In this document: positions 7,655-15,681 of the stretch, piece after piece | Layout: every line of letters begins with the position of its first letter | How positions within the stretch are numbered: position 1 is the first letter of the stretch | NCBI GenBank assembly: GCA_028288785.1 | Contig: JAQGHV010000167.1 | Coordinates: forward strand, 1 to 37,228 | DNA: 37,228 nt | Origin: Rhodospirillales bacterium | GTDB taxonomy: Bacteria > Pseudomonadota > Alphaproteobacteria > Acetobacterales > Acetobacteraceae | Direction: 5' to 3' | Position numbers and translations under genes: made by a program | The notes under the pieces: model-generated | Database searches by the model: none | Told to the model about the DNA's origin: nothing | Seen by the model: the letters and a program-made list of their open reading frames with translations, nothing else

Positions 7655-8917
7655 GTGCAGCCTGATCTGATCCTTCGCGATATCCGCCTGCCCGATGCGG
7701 TGCCCGGCGCCCCCACCATGGACCTCGCGGTGTTCGCGGGGCGCATCGTGGACATCGCGCCGCGCATCGACGCGACCGCACGCGAGGAGGTTCGTGCCGG
7801 TGGCCGCGTCGTCGCCGGCGGCTTCGTCGAGACGCATATCCACCTCGACAAAGCCTGCATCCTCGGGCGGTGTGAGTGCGAGAAGACGCGCAACCCGCAC
7901 CGCGCGATGGAGCGTGTCTCGGCCGTGAAGGGCACCTTCACCGTCGAGGACGTCACCGCCCGCGCCGCCGCCACCATCGAGAAGTGCATCAGCCACGGAA
8001 CCATGCGCATGCGCACCCACTGCGAGGTCGACCCGTTGGTCGGCCTGCGCGGGTTCGAGGGCGTGCTGGCGCTGCGGGAGCGCTACGCCTGGGCCATCGA
8101 CCTCGAAATCTGCGTGATGCCGCAGGAGGGCCTGCTCAACAATCCCGGCACAGACGAGCTGATGCTGGCGGCGCTTCGTGGCGGCGCCCGCGTGGTGGGT
8201 GCGGCGCCCAACTACGACAGCGACCGCGCCGGGCAGATCCGCCGCGTCTTCGAGATGGCGCGCGAGTTCGACGCCGATATCGACATGCACCTGGATAGCG
8301 GTGCCACGGCATCGGAGCTCGACACGCTGCTGGTCTGCGATCTCGCGGAGAAATACGGCTGGCAGGGGCGCGTTGCCATCGGCCACGTGACCAAGCTCGC
8401 GACCATGCCGATCGCGGCGATGGAGGATGTCGCGCGTCGCATGGCGGCGGCCGGCGTGGCGCTGACGCCGCTGGTCGCGACCGACCTCTACCTCGGCGGC
8501 CGGCACAAGGAATTCGACGTGCCGCGCGCCGTGGTGGACGCGAACCGCTTCGCTGATCTTGGTGTGCTGTGTTCCATCGCGTCGAACAACATCCTGAACC
8601 CCTTCACGCCCTTCGGTGACGGGCAGTTGCTGCGCCAGGCGAACATGCACGCCATCGTCTGCCAGCGCGGAAATGAGCGCGATGTCGCCGCCATCTTCCG
8701 CATGATCACGGCGGATGCCGCGCGCCTGCTGCGCCAGGATGACTACGGCGTGGCGGTGGGCAAGCCGGCCGACCTGATCGTGCTGGACGCGCCCGACGCA
8801 GTGATGGCGCTGCGCACCACTGCCCCCGTCCTGCACGCCTTCAAGCGCGGCGTCCGCACCGTGACGCGCGCGCCGGTGCAGCTTCACCGCCCGAAGGGTT
8901 TCGGCGCATCAGCCTGA
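7655..8917 (+). CDS. Amidohydrolase, cytosine-deaminase-like
   Basis: Metal-dependent amidohydrolase of 420 residues related to cytosine deaminase and N-isopropylammelide hydrolase; it would hydrolyse a C-N bond of a cyclic or amide compound in the cytoplasm. The metal motif is THIHLDK with His61 and His63. His212 lies in DIDMHLDSG, another His in IGHVTKLA, and the last active-site strand reads ASNNILNPFTPFGD. That strand has Asn311 where CodA-like enzymes carry the metal/catalytic Asp, which may be a subgroup trait or alter activity. A GTG start at 7655 gives MQPDLILRDIRLPD, with GGGAGAG upstream inside a hairpin. It is placed behind a binding-protein gene and a broken cyanase, so a nitrogen-compound degradation role is a reasonable inference only. 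Confidence 0.85.
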   Translation: MQPDLILRDIRLPDAVPGAPTMDLAVFAGRIVDIAPRIDATAREEVRAGGRVVAGGFVETHIHLDKACILGRCECEKTRNPHRAMERVSAVKGTFTVEDVTARAAATIEKCISHGTMRMRTHCEVDPLVGLRGFEGVLALRERYAWAIDLEICVMPQEGLLNNPGTDELMLAALRGGARVVGAAPNYDSDRAGQIRRVFEMAREFDADIDMHLDSGATASELDTLLVCDLAEKYGWQGRVAIGHVTKLATMPIAAMEDVARRMAAAGVALTPLVATDLYLGGRHKEFDVPRAVVDANRFADLGVLCSIASNNILNPFTPFGDGQLLRQANMHAIVCQRGNERDVAAIFRMITADAARLLRQDDYGVAVGKPADLIVLDAPDAVMALRTTAPVLHAFKRGVRTVTRAPVQLHRPKGFGASA

Positions 8918-8951
8918 CCCGACGTTCGAGAAGGTTGAGCGGCGCCGCCGC

Positions 8952-10169
8952 TCAGCTCATGCTCTCGATCATCTCGCGCACCTTCGGGTAGATCTCGTTC
9001 TGCCAGCGTCGGCCGCTGAACACCCCGTAATGGCCGACGCCGGTCTGCAGGTGATAGTGCCGCATGTTGACTGGAATTCCCGAGCACAGGTCCAGCGCCG
9101 CCATCGTCTGGCCGACCGAGCAGATATCGTCCCGCTCACCCTCGACCACCATCAGCGCGCAGCGACGGATGAGTTCGGGCCGCACGCGCCGGCCCTGGTA
9201 TTCGAGCAGACCGGTTGCGAGCTCGTGGCGCTTGAAGATGCGGTCCACGGTCTCGAGGAAGAATTCTGCCGACAAATCCATGACGGAGAAATACTCCTCA
9301 TAGAAATGGCGGTGTGCCTCGGTGGCGGCAGCGTCGGCGGTTGCGACGTTCTTGATCTGCCCGACATGGCCGCCGATGTGGCGCCCGATATTCATCGCCA
9401 TGAAGGCGGAAAGCTGGGTGGCGCCGGGATAGACGCGGCGTCCCGCGCCCGCGAACTGGTACGGTACCTTCTGGATCAGGTTCTTCTCGAACCAGGCCAT
9501 TTCCTTCTGCGCGGCGAATTCATTGACCTTGGTGGGTGCGATGCGCGTGTCGATGGGGCCCGCCATCAGCGTCATGCTGCGCGGCTGCGCGCGGTCGCAG
9601 TCCTCGGCCATGATCGCGGCGGCCGCGAGCACTGGCACGGAGGGCTGGCACACCGCCAGCACATGCGAACCTGGTCCCATTTTGCGGAGGAAATCAATGA
9701 TGTGCGTGATGTAGTCGTCGAAGCCGAAGGCGCCGTCGCCGACGGGCACGTCGCGCGGATTGTGCCAGTCGGTCACATGCACATCGAAGTCGGGGAGCAT
9801 CGTCTCGACGGTGCCGCGCAGCAGCGTCGCGAAATGGCCGGACATCGGGGCGGTCACCAGCACCTTGGGCTGCGGCTTCACGCCTTCCTTGACGAAGCGC
9901 AGCAGCGTGGCGAAGGGCGTCGACGCGACCACCTCCTCGCGCACCGCGACATTGCTGTTGTCCACCAGTGCAGTGGTGAAGCCGAAGGTCGGGCGATGGT
10001 GCAGCACCGCGGCGCGCCCGGCGACATCGAGCGCGCCGGCCAGGTAGCGCGCGGGGAAGTTCTGCGGCGCGTCGCCTGCGGCCGCCAGCAGCATCCGCGC
10101 GGATGCCAGCGCCATGCGCCGGAACGGCGCCGTGAACTCTTCCTGCATGGCGGTCAAGCTGTAGAGCAT
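8952..10169 (-). CDS. phaZ: Intracellular polyhydroxyalkanoate (PHB) depolymerase
   Basis: A 405-residue alpha/beta-hydrolase that breaks down stored PHB granules in the cytoplasm. The family start MLYSLTAMQEEFTAPFR fixes the ATG at 10169 although the frame is open to 10289. The lipase-box-like segment LAVCQPSVPVLAA contains the nucleophilic Cys (about residue 174) typical of the intracellular PhaZ1 class instead of Ser. VEGERDDICSVGQT supplies the Asp and GVGHYGVFSGRRW the His, followed by a normal C-terminus (EIYPKVREMIESM). It is divergent from a glutathione S-transferase gene across 94 bases. No PHB synthase or phasin gene is present in the window. Confidence 0.93.
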   Translation of the reverse strand: MLYSLTAMQEEFTAPFRRMALASARMLLAAAGDAPQNFPARYLAGALDVAGRAAVLHHRPTFGFTTALVDNSNVAVREEVVASTPFATLLRFVKEGVKPQPKVLVTAPMSGHFATLLRGTVETMLPDFDVHVTDWHNPRDVPVGDGAFGFDDYITHIIDFLRKMGPGSHVLAVCQPSVPVLAAAAIMAEDCDRAQPRSMTLMAGPIDTRIAPTKVNEFAAQKEMAWFEKNLIQKVPYQFAGAGRRVYPGATQLSAFMAMNIGRHIGGHVGQIKNVATADAAATEAHRHFYEEYFSVMDLSAEFFLETVDRIFKRHELATGLLEYQGRRVRPELIRRCALMVVEGERDDICSVGQTMAALDLCSGIPVNMRHYHLQTGVGHYGVFSGRRWQNEIYPKVREMIESMS

Positions 10170-10192
10170 CGGCGACGCTTCTCCGCGGAATA

Positions 10193-10203
10193 GTGCAGTG
10201 CAG
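10193..10203. promoter_or_regulatory. Possible PhaR-type operator
   Basis: GTGCAGTGCAG (CTGCACTGCAC on the other strand) lies 24 bases upstream of the phaZ start. It matches, except at one end base, the CTGC-N3-GCAG pattern known for the PHA regulator PhaR of Paracoccus and Rhodobacter relatives. A short match like this can arise by chance. Confidence 0.22.
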
Positions 10204-10263
10204 CGTATCTCGCGTCGCAATGAATTGATATGCTCCTCGCTTGGCGACGAAAGGATCGGGCCC

Positions 10264-10920
10264 ATGGCGGAAGCTGTCTTGTTCATCACGAGCCGGAACT
10301 ACTCCTCCTGGTCGCTGCGTGGCTGGCTGCTCTGCCGCATCGCCGGGCTGCCGTTCCGCGCGGAGCCGATCTCGCCGGACGATCCCCGCGTGAAGGAGGA
10401 GCTGCTGATGCGCGCATCCTCTATCCGCTATCCCGCGCTCGTGCATGGCGACGTGAAGGTCTGGGATACGTTCGGCATCGCTGAATACCTCAACGAGGCA
10501 TTCCCCGGTGCCCACATGCTGCCCGAAGAAAAGCAGGCGCGCGCGCTGTGCCGCTCGATCTCCGGCGAGATGCATTCGGGCTTTTCGGCGCTGCGTTCGT
10601 CGCTGCCGATGAACATCCGCGCCAGCCGTCCAGGCTTCCGCATCTGGACCGGGCCGCGCGCCGACATCGCTGCGGTGAACGCCATCTGGGAGGATTGCAT
10701 CGCGCGCTCCGGTGGCCCGTTCCTGTTCGGGAAGACGCCGTGCATTGCGGATGCAATGTTCGCGCCCGTGGTCAGCCGCTACGTCACCTACGACGTGACG
10801 ATGGAAGGTGCCTGCCGCGTCTTCGCCGATGCGGTGCTCGGCTGGGATGCGATGCAGGACTGGATGCGCGACGCGCTCGAGGAGCCCGAGGAAATCGCGG
10901 AGCTCGATATCGAGTTCTGA
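10264..10920 (+). CDS. Glutathione S-transferase family protein
   Basis: A 218-residue soluble protein with an N-terminal thioredoxin-fold half (LFITSRNYSSWSLRGWLLCR, where a Ser around residue 13 could serve as the glutathione-activating residue) and an all-helical C-terminal half. VKVWDTFGIAEYLNEAFPG corresponds to the conserved glutathione-gamma-Glu site (usually E/D-S; here D-T). The frame is open from 10198, but the ATG at 10264 fits the family start MAEAVLFITSR. It is transcribed divergently from phaZ. The substrate is unknown; detoxification or a glutathione-dependent catabolic step are the usual roles. Confidence 0.87.
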   Translation: MAEAVLFITSRNYSSWSLRGWLLCRIAGLPFRAEPISPDDPRVKEELLMRASSIRYPALVHGDVKVWDTFGIAEYLNEAFPGAHMLPEEKQARALCRSISGEMHSGFSALRSSLPMNIRASRPGFRIWTGPRADIAAVNAIWEDCIARSGGPFLFGKTPCIADAMFAPVVSRYVTYDVTMEGACRVFADAVLGWDAMQDWMRDALEEPEEIAELDIEF

Positions 10921-10993
10921 AGGGAGCCTCCTTGTTTCCTCAGGCGCCAGGCGCACGCTTGCCGTGCAGCGGGTTCCAACCGGCCATGGCCAG

Positions 10994-11107
10994 TCAGCTT
11001 TGCAGCAGCACGACCTCCGCAAAGGAGCTCCGCAGCCCGTCGTGCCGCCACGGCGTATCCGCCGGCTTCACATGCGAGAAATGGTTGACGATCGGTCGGT
11101 CGAGCAT
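10994..11107 (-). pseudogene. 5' remnant of a cupin-domain protein gene
   Basis: Thirty-seven codons from ATG at 11107 to TGA at 10994. They begin with IVNHFSHVKPADTPWRHDGL, which I recognise as the conserved start of a cupin family normally about 140-150 residues long (continuing R-D-F-F/L-Y-R-D-L-G). Here the frame diverges straight after DGLR and stops. GGAGG with 7-base spacing precedes the ATG, so the translation start is intact and the cupin barrel is missing. The rest of the 10921-11300 interval has no other supported gene. A short functional peptide cannot be excluded, but a truncated gene is likelier. Confidence 0.55.
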
Positions 11108-11300
11108 GGTCGCGCCTCCGTCCGCGGGGCACATAGGCCGCCGCGCTGTTCGGTTTGCCGGTTGGCGCTCCTCATCGTTTCGATGGTGGGGTGACGCTGC
11201 GGTGCAATAAAAACCGGATTCATGACCGCGGAATCGCCTGGGACTTCCGGTGGATCGCTGCCCACCCTATCCTGCGGCCTGCAAGACCAGGATGAAACGT

Positions 11301-13685
11301 ATGACCATGCAGGGCAAGCCAGGGCTGGCGGCGCCAACCGATGCGGCCTCACGCATCCGGATGCTCAAGGCCATCGAGAGGAAGCTGCTCTGGCTCTCGG
11401 CCTGGATGATCCATACGGCGAACCACGTCCGGCCCAACAAGGATGGCCTGAAGGTCGGCGGCCACCAGGCCTCCTGCGCCTCCATCATCTCGGTGATGAC
11501 GGCGCTGTATTTCGACATGCTCAAGCCATCCGACCGCGTCGCGGTGAAGCCGCATGCCGGGCCGGTATTCCACGCGATCAACTACCTGCTGGGACGCCAG
11601 ACGCTCGAGAAGATGTCCACGCTGCGGGAATTCGGCGGCATCCAGCCCTATCCGAGCCGCGTGAAGGATGGCGCTGAGGTCGATTTCTCCACCGGCTCCG
11701 TGGGCCTGGGCGTCGCACTCACCACCTTCGGCTCGCTGGTGCAGGACTACGTCCACTTGCACGGTCTGGGGCGGGCGGATGTGCCGCGTGGCCGCCACGT
11801 CGCGCTGGTGGGCGATGCCGAGCTCGACGAGGGCAATATCTACGAGGCGCTGCTCGAAGGCTGGAAGCATGATGTCCGCGATGTCTGGTGGGTGATCGAC
11901 TACAACCGCCAGAGCCTGGATTCCGTCGTGCCGGATCGCCTGTTCGGCCGCATCGAGGGCCTGTTCCGCGACATGGGCTGGAACGTCGTCACCCTCAAAT
12001 ACGGGCGCAAACTGCTCGCCGCTTTCGCGCGGGAGGAGGGCGATACGCTGCGCCGCTGGATCGACGATTGCCCCAACAGCCTCTACGCCGCGCTCACCTT
12101 CCAAGGCGGTGCCGCCTGGCGCAACGCGCTGCTTTCAGAGCTTGGGCGGGTGCCCGGCGTGCGCGCCATCATCGACCCGCTTTCCGATGACGAGCTCTCG
12201 GACCTGATGACCAATCTCGGCGGCCACGACATCGAGACGATGTGCGAGGCCTTCCGCACCCAAGACGCCGAGGGTGACCAGCCGACCTGCTTCATCGCCT
12301 ACACCATCAAGGGCATGGGGCTGCCCTTCGCGGGCCACAAGGACAACCACTCCGGCCTGATGACGCGCGAGCAGATGGACATCTTCCGCACGTCGATGAA
12401 CATCCGCCCCGGCCATGAATGGGACTTTTTCGAAGGGCTGGACGTGCCGGAGGCGGAGCTGCGCGCCTTCATTGCCGGCGTGCCTTTTGCCGAGCCGCTC
12501 GCGCCCGAGGGCCGCGCGCTGGCCTCGCCGACCATCCATGTGCCGGCGATGCTGCCCACACCCGGTGCCGCGCCCGGGCGCGTGGTGTCTACCCAGGCGG
12601 TGTTCGGCGAGATGCTCGCCGAGATCGGGCGCGGCAATGGCGAGTGCGCCGACCTCGCCTCGCGCATCGTGACGACCAGCCCGGATGTGACGGTCTCAAC
12701 CAATCTTGGGCCGTGGGTGAATCGGCGCGGCATCTTCGACCGGCACAAGAAGAACGACGTGTTCCGCGACGCCAAGCTCGCCTCTGCGCAACGCTGGGGC
12801 ATGTCGCCGGAAGGGCAGCATGTCGAGCTCGGCATCGCCGAGCAGAACCTGTTCCTGGTGCTGGCCGCGCTCGGCCTTTCGCACAGCCTGTATGGGGCGC
12901 GGCTGCTGCCGATCGGCACGGTCTATGATCCGTTCGTCAATCGCGGCCTCGATGCGATGATCTACGGCTGCTACCAGGATGCGCGCTTCATGCTGGTGAG
13001 CACGCCATCCGGCATCACGCTCGCACCCGAGGGCGGGCAACACCAGTCCATCAACACCCCGTTGCTCGGCATGGCGCAGGACCGTATCGCGGCGTTCGAG
13101 CCGGCGCACGCGGATGAGCTCGCGATCCTGATGCGGCACGGCTTCGCCCATATGCAGGCGCCGCAGGGGTCCTCCGTCTGGCTGCGGCTTTCGACGCGTA
13201 CGCTGACCCAGCCGGACCGCGCGATCGACCCGGCCGCGGTTATCGCGGGCGCGCACTGGGTGGTGCCGCCGGCAGAAGGCGCCCGCATCGCCATCGCCTA
13301 CCAGGGACCGGTCGCGCCGGAGGCCACGGCCGCCTTCGCCGAACTACGCGCGGAGGAACCGGGCGCGGGGTTGCTCGCCATAACCTCGCCCGACCGGCTG
13401 CATGCGGAGTGGCTGAAGGCCCGCCGCGCGGGACGGGGAGGGGAGCGGTTCGTCTCCCATATTGAGGGACTGCTGGCGCCGATGGCTCCGGGGTCGTCGT
13501 TGGTGACGATCCTCGATGGCCATCCCGCGGCCCATGCTTGGCTCGGCGCGGTCCGCGGGCAGCGTGTGGTGCCGCTCGGCGTGGACCGGTTCGGGCAGGC
13601 GGGGGATATCCCGGCTCTTTATGCCGAGTACGGGTTGGATGAGAGCGCGATCCTGGATGCCTGCGCGGAGGCGTTGTTGGGCTGA
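11301..13685 (+). CDS. AceE-like 2-oxoacid dehydrogenase E1 / transketolase-family protein
   Basis: A thiamine-diphosphate enzyme of about 794 residues with the domain order of homodimeric pyruvate dehydrogenase E1. The N-terminal TPP domain has GGHQASCASIISVMTALYF, KPHAGPVFHAINYLLG, and the Mg/TPP motif GDAELDEGNIYEALLEGW...DYN at about residues 170-200. The central pyrimidine-binding domain contains VELGIAEQNLFLVLAALGLS (the catalytic Glu is expected in IAEQN) and GGQHQSINTPLLGMAQDRI. A C-terminal transketolase domain ends in FGQAGDIPALYAEYGLD. It is about 90 residues shorter than E. coli AceE, and no E2 or E3 gene is nearby, so the reaction is uncertain. Met codons at 11292, 11301 and 11307 compete; 11301 has AGGATG 6-9 bases upstream. 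Confidence 0.85.
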   Translation: MTMQGKPGLAAPTDAASRIRMLKAIERKLLWLSAWMIHTANHVRPNKDGLKVGGHQASCASIISVMTALYFDMLKPSDRVAVKPHAGPVFHAINYLLGRQTLEKMSTLREFGGIQPYPSRVKDGAEVDFSTGSVGLGVALTTFGSLVQDYVHLHGLGRADVPRGRHVALVGDAELDEGNIYEALLEGWKHDVRDVWWVIDYNRQSLDSVVPDRLFGRIEGLFRDMGWNVVTLKYGRKLLAAFAREEGDTLRRWIDDCPNSLYAALTFQGGAAWRNALLSELGRVPGVRAIIDPLSDDELSDLMTNLGGHDIETMCEAFRTQDAEGDQPTCFIAYTIKGMGLPFAGHKDNHSGLMTREQMDIFRTSMNIRPGHEWDFFEGLDVPEAELRAFIAGVPFAEPLAPEGRALASPTIHVPAMLPTPGAAPGRVVSTQAVFGEMLAEIGRGNGECADLASRIVTTSPDVTVSTNLGPWVNRRGIFDRHKKNDVFRDAKLASAQRWGMSPEGQHVELGIAEQNLFLVLAALGLSHSLYGARLLPIGTVYDPFVNRGLDAMIYGCYQDARFMLVSTPSGITLAPEGGQHQSINTPLLGMAQDRIAAFEPAHADELAILMRHGFAHMQAPQGSSVWLRLSTRTLTQPDRAIDPAAVIAGAHWVVPPAEGARIAIAYQGPVAPEATAAFAELRAEEPGAGLLAITSPDRLHAEWLKARRAGRGGERFVSHIEGLLAPMAPGSSLVTILDGHPAAHAWLGAVRGQRVVPLGVDRFGQAGDIPALYAEYGLDESAILDACAEALLG

Positions 13686-13740
13686 GGAAGGTTGGGAGAA
13701 AAGAATTTCCCCCAAACCCCCATTCTTTCATTTTTAGATG
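13686..13740 (-). repeat. Dispersed repeat family II, copy 1
   Basis: About 50 bases directly after the E1 gene. Read on the minus strand they run TAAAAATGAAAGAATGGGGG, then a G-rich piece and AAATTCTTTTCTCCCAACC. They match, inverted, the sequence at 13801-13852, and in direct sense the one at 23789-23843. The two copies here face each other across about 60 bases, so the transcript could form a long hairpin that may end transcription of the E1 gene. Confidence 0.7.
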
Positions 13741-13800
13741 ACTGGTCCGGGGCTCACAGGTTGCGTTCGATGAGCGTGCGCTGAGCAGGCAGCACCTAAC

Positions 13801-13852
13801 AATTCATAAAATATGAAAGATTGGGGTCGGGGGAATTCTTTTCCTCCAATCC
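13801..13852 (+). repeat. Dispersed repeat family II, copy 2
   Basis: Inverted partner of the copy at 13686-13740: AAATATGAAAGATTGGGGTC followed by GGGGGAATTCTTTTCCTCC. The remaining bases of this gap (13853-14011) hold no supported gene; they should contain the promoter and leader of the downstream binding-protein gene, but no clear -35/-10 pair was seen. Confidence 0.7.
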
Positions 13853-14011
13853 GTCGTCGGCACTGCCTCGCCAGCCTCAAGGATGCACAGGTGCCGCCCG
13901 CGCCTTAAGCAGCCGCCGTTCCGATGCGCGAAGTTTCGCCGTCGCACCCGGTTTACCGGGCTACCCACATCGACCTAGCCTCTCCCCGTATCCATCGGGG
14001 GGAATTTGAGC

Positions 14012-15574
14012 GTGCCGCATTATCGCAACCGCCTTGCCCTCGCTCTTGTCCTTCTCGCCGGGCTTTGGGTGGCCCCCGCCCCCGCGCAAACCGTGACTGC
14101 CGTGTTGGAAGCGGAGATCGTCACGCTCGATCCGCATTTCACGCCGGCCTACATCTCCCGCACCTTTGGCTACATGGTGTTCGACACCTTGTTCGCGATG
14201 GATGCCGAGGGCCGCGTCCAGCCGCAGATGGTCGAGTCGTGGACGGCATCGCCGGATGGCCTCACCTGGTCCTTCACCCTGCGCGAGGGCCTGCTATGGC
14301 ATGACGGCACGCCCGTCACCGCGGCCGATTGCGTGGCCTCGATCCGCCGCTGGGGTCCGCGCAGCTCGATAGGCGCGCGCCTGATTGCCGCCACTGCCAG
14401 CATCGAGGCCAATGACGCCCGCCGCTTCACCCTGACGCTGAAGGAGCCCTTCGGCCTGGTGCTGGACACCCTCGGCACCACGTCGTCTCCGGTGCCGTTC
14501 ATGCTGCCGTCGCGCCTGGCTACCACGCCGGGGACGGACCGCATCACCGACATCATGGGCTCCGGCCCGTTCATCTATGACCGCGCACAGCATCGCACCG
14601 GCGATCGCATGACGCTCCGCCGCAACGCGCGCTACGTGCCGCGCACCGAGCCGGCCAGTGGGCTCGCCGGCGGCAAGCGCGTGGGCATCGAGGCGTTGGA
14701 AATCCGCATCGTGGCGGACGGCGCGACGGCCGTCGCCGCAATGCGCGCCGGCGAGATCGACTACATGCAATACGCCCCCTTCGACTTGCTGCCGGCGCTG
14801 GAGCGCGACCGCCGCGTGCGTGTCATGGGCTTCACCGGGCTCAACATGTTCACCGGCCACTACCGCATGAACGCCGCCACCGGCCCCTTCGCCGACTCCG
14901 CCATCCGACGCGTGCTGCTGCACCTGGTGGACCAAGGCGAGGTGATGGCCGGCATGGGCCTGACGGGCACCTTCTCGCGCACCTGCAACGCCTTCTTCAT
15001 CTGCGGCTCGCCCTACGAAATCGACGTCGCGACCGAGCCGATGCGCACCCCCTCGATCGAGGCCGCGCGCGCCGCACTCCAGCAGACCCGCTACGCCGGC
15101 GAGCCGGTGATCGTGCTGGTCGCCAACGACCTCGAGGCGCCGCGCATCTCGTCGGAAATTTTCGCCGACCGGCTCCGTCGCGCGGGCTTCAACGTGGACA
15201 TGCAGGTGATGGATTGGGCGTCCGTCCTCGCCCGCCGCACGCGCCGCGATGGCTGGAGCGTGTTCGGCGTGCACGCGCTGGGTGTCGACCTGCACTCGCC
15301 GCTGACGAACTCCGTGGTGGGCTTCAACTGCACCAACGCGATGACCGGCGGCTTCCACTGCCAGGAGGCGCTGACGCCGCTGTTCGGCGCCTTCGCCGCG
15401 GCGCCGACGCTCGAAGCGCGCCAAGCGATCGTCGCGCAGATGCAAACCATCATCTACGGCGAGGCGATGGCTGTGCCGTTCGGGCAGTTTGCGCAGCCGG
15501 CCGCCTATCGCGCGCAGCTCGACGGGCTGCTGCCTTCGGCCATCCCGATCTTCTGGAACGTGACGAAGCGGTAG
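14012..15574 (+). CDS. ABC transporter substrate-binding protein, peptide/opine type (SBP_bac_5)
   Basis: Periplasmic binding protein of the oligopeptide/dipeptide class, about 520 residues. The N-terminus has basic residues, then LALALVLLAGLWVAPAPAQ, a Sec signal peptide cleaved near AQ-TVT. EIVTLDPHFTPAYISRTFGY is the family start, WTFTLREGLLWHDGTPVTAADC-like residues (here WSFTLREGLLWHDGTPV) form the signature, and the C-terminal AVPFGQFAQPAAYR fits. GTG at 14012 is preferred over TTG at 14006 because GGGGGG lies 9 bases upstream. No permease or ATPase genes adjoin it; the dpp operon at 26642-32090 has its own binding protein. Its neighbour is a GMC oxidoreductase, suggesting uptake and oxidation of an unknown compound. 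Confidence 0.88.
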   Translation: MPHYRNRLALALVLLAGLWVAPAPAQTVTAVLEAEIVTLDPHFTPAYISRTFGYMVFDTLFAMDAEGRVQPQMVESWTASPDGLTWSFTLREGLLWHDGTPVTAADCVASIRRWGPRSSIGARLIAATASIEANDARRFTLTLKEPFGLVLDTLGTTSSPVPFMLPSRLATTPGTDRITDIMGSGPFIYDRAQHRTGDRMTLRRNARYVPRTEPASGLAGGKRVGIEALEIRIVADGATAVAAMRAGEIDYMQYAPFDLLPALERDRRVRVMGFTGLNMFTGHYRMNAATGPFADSAIRRVLLHLVDQGEVMAGMGLTGTFSRTCNAFFICGSPYEIDVATEPMRTPSIEAARAALQQTRYAGEPVIVLVANDLEAPRISSEIFADRLRRAGFNVDMQVMDWASVLARRTRRDGWSVFGVHALGVDLHSPLTNSVVGFNCTNAMTGGFHCQEALTPLFGAFAAAPTLEARQAIVAQMQTIIYGEAMAVPFGQFAQPAAYRAQLDGLLPSAIPIFWNVTKR

Positions 15575-15681
15575 GAGCAGATCGCGGATGACTCGCATCA
15601 TCAGGAGCGTGAATCGGCGCGTCAAACACGCGGCTGTCGCAGCTGGAGCGAACGCAGTGACGCGAAAGGCGCGATAACCCC

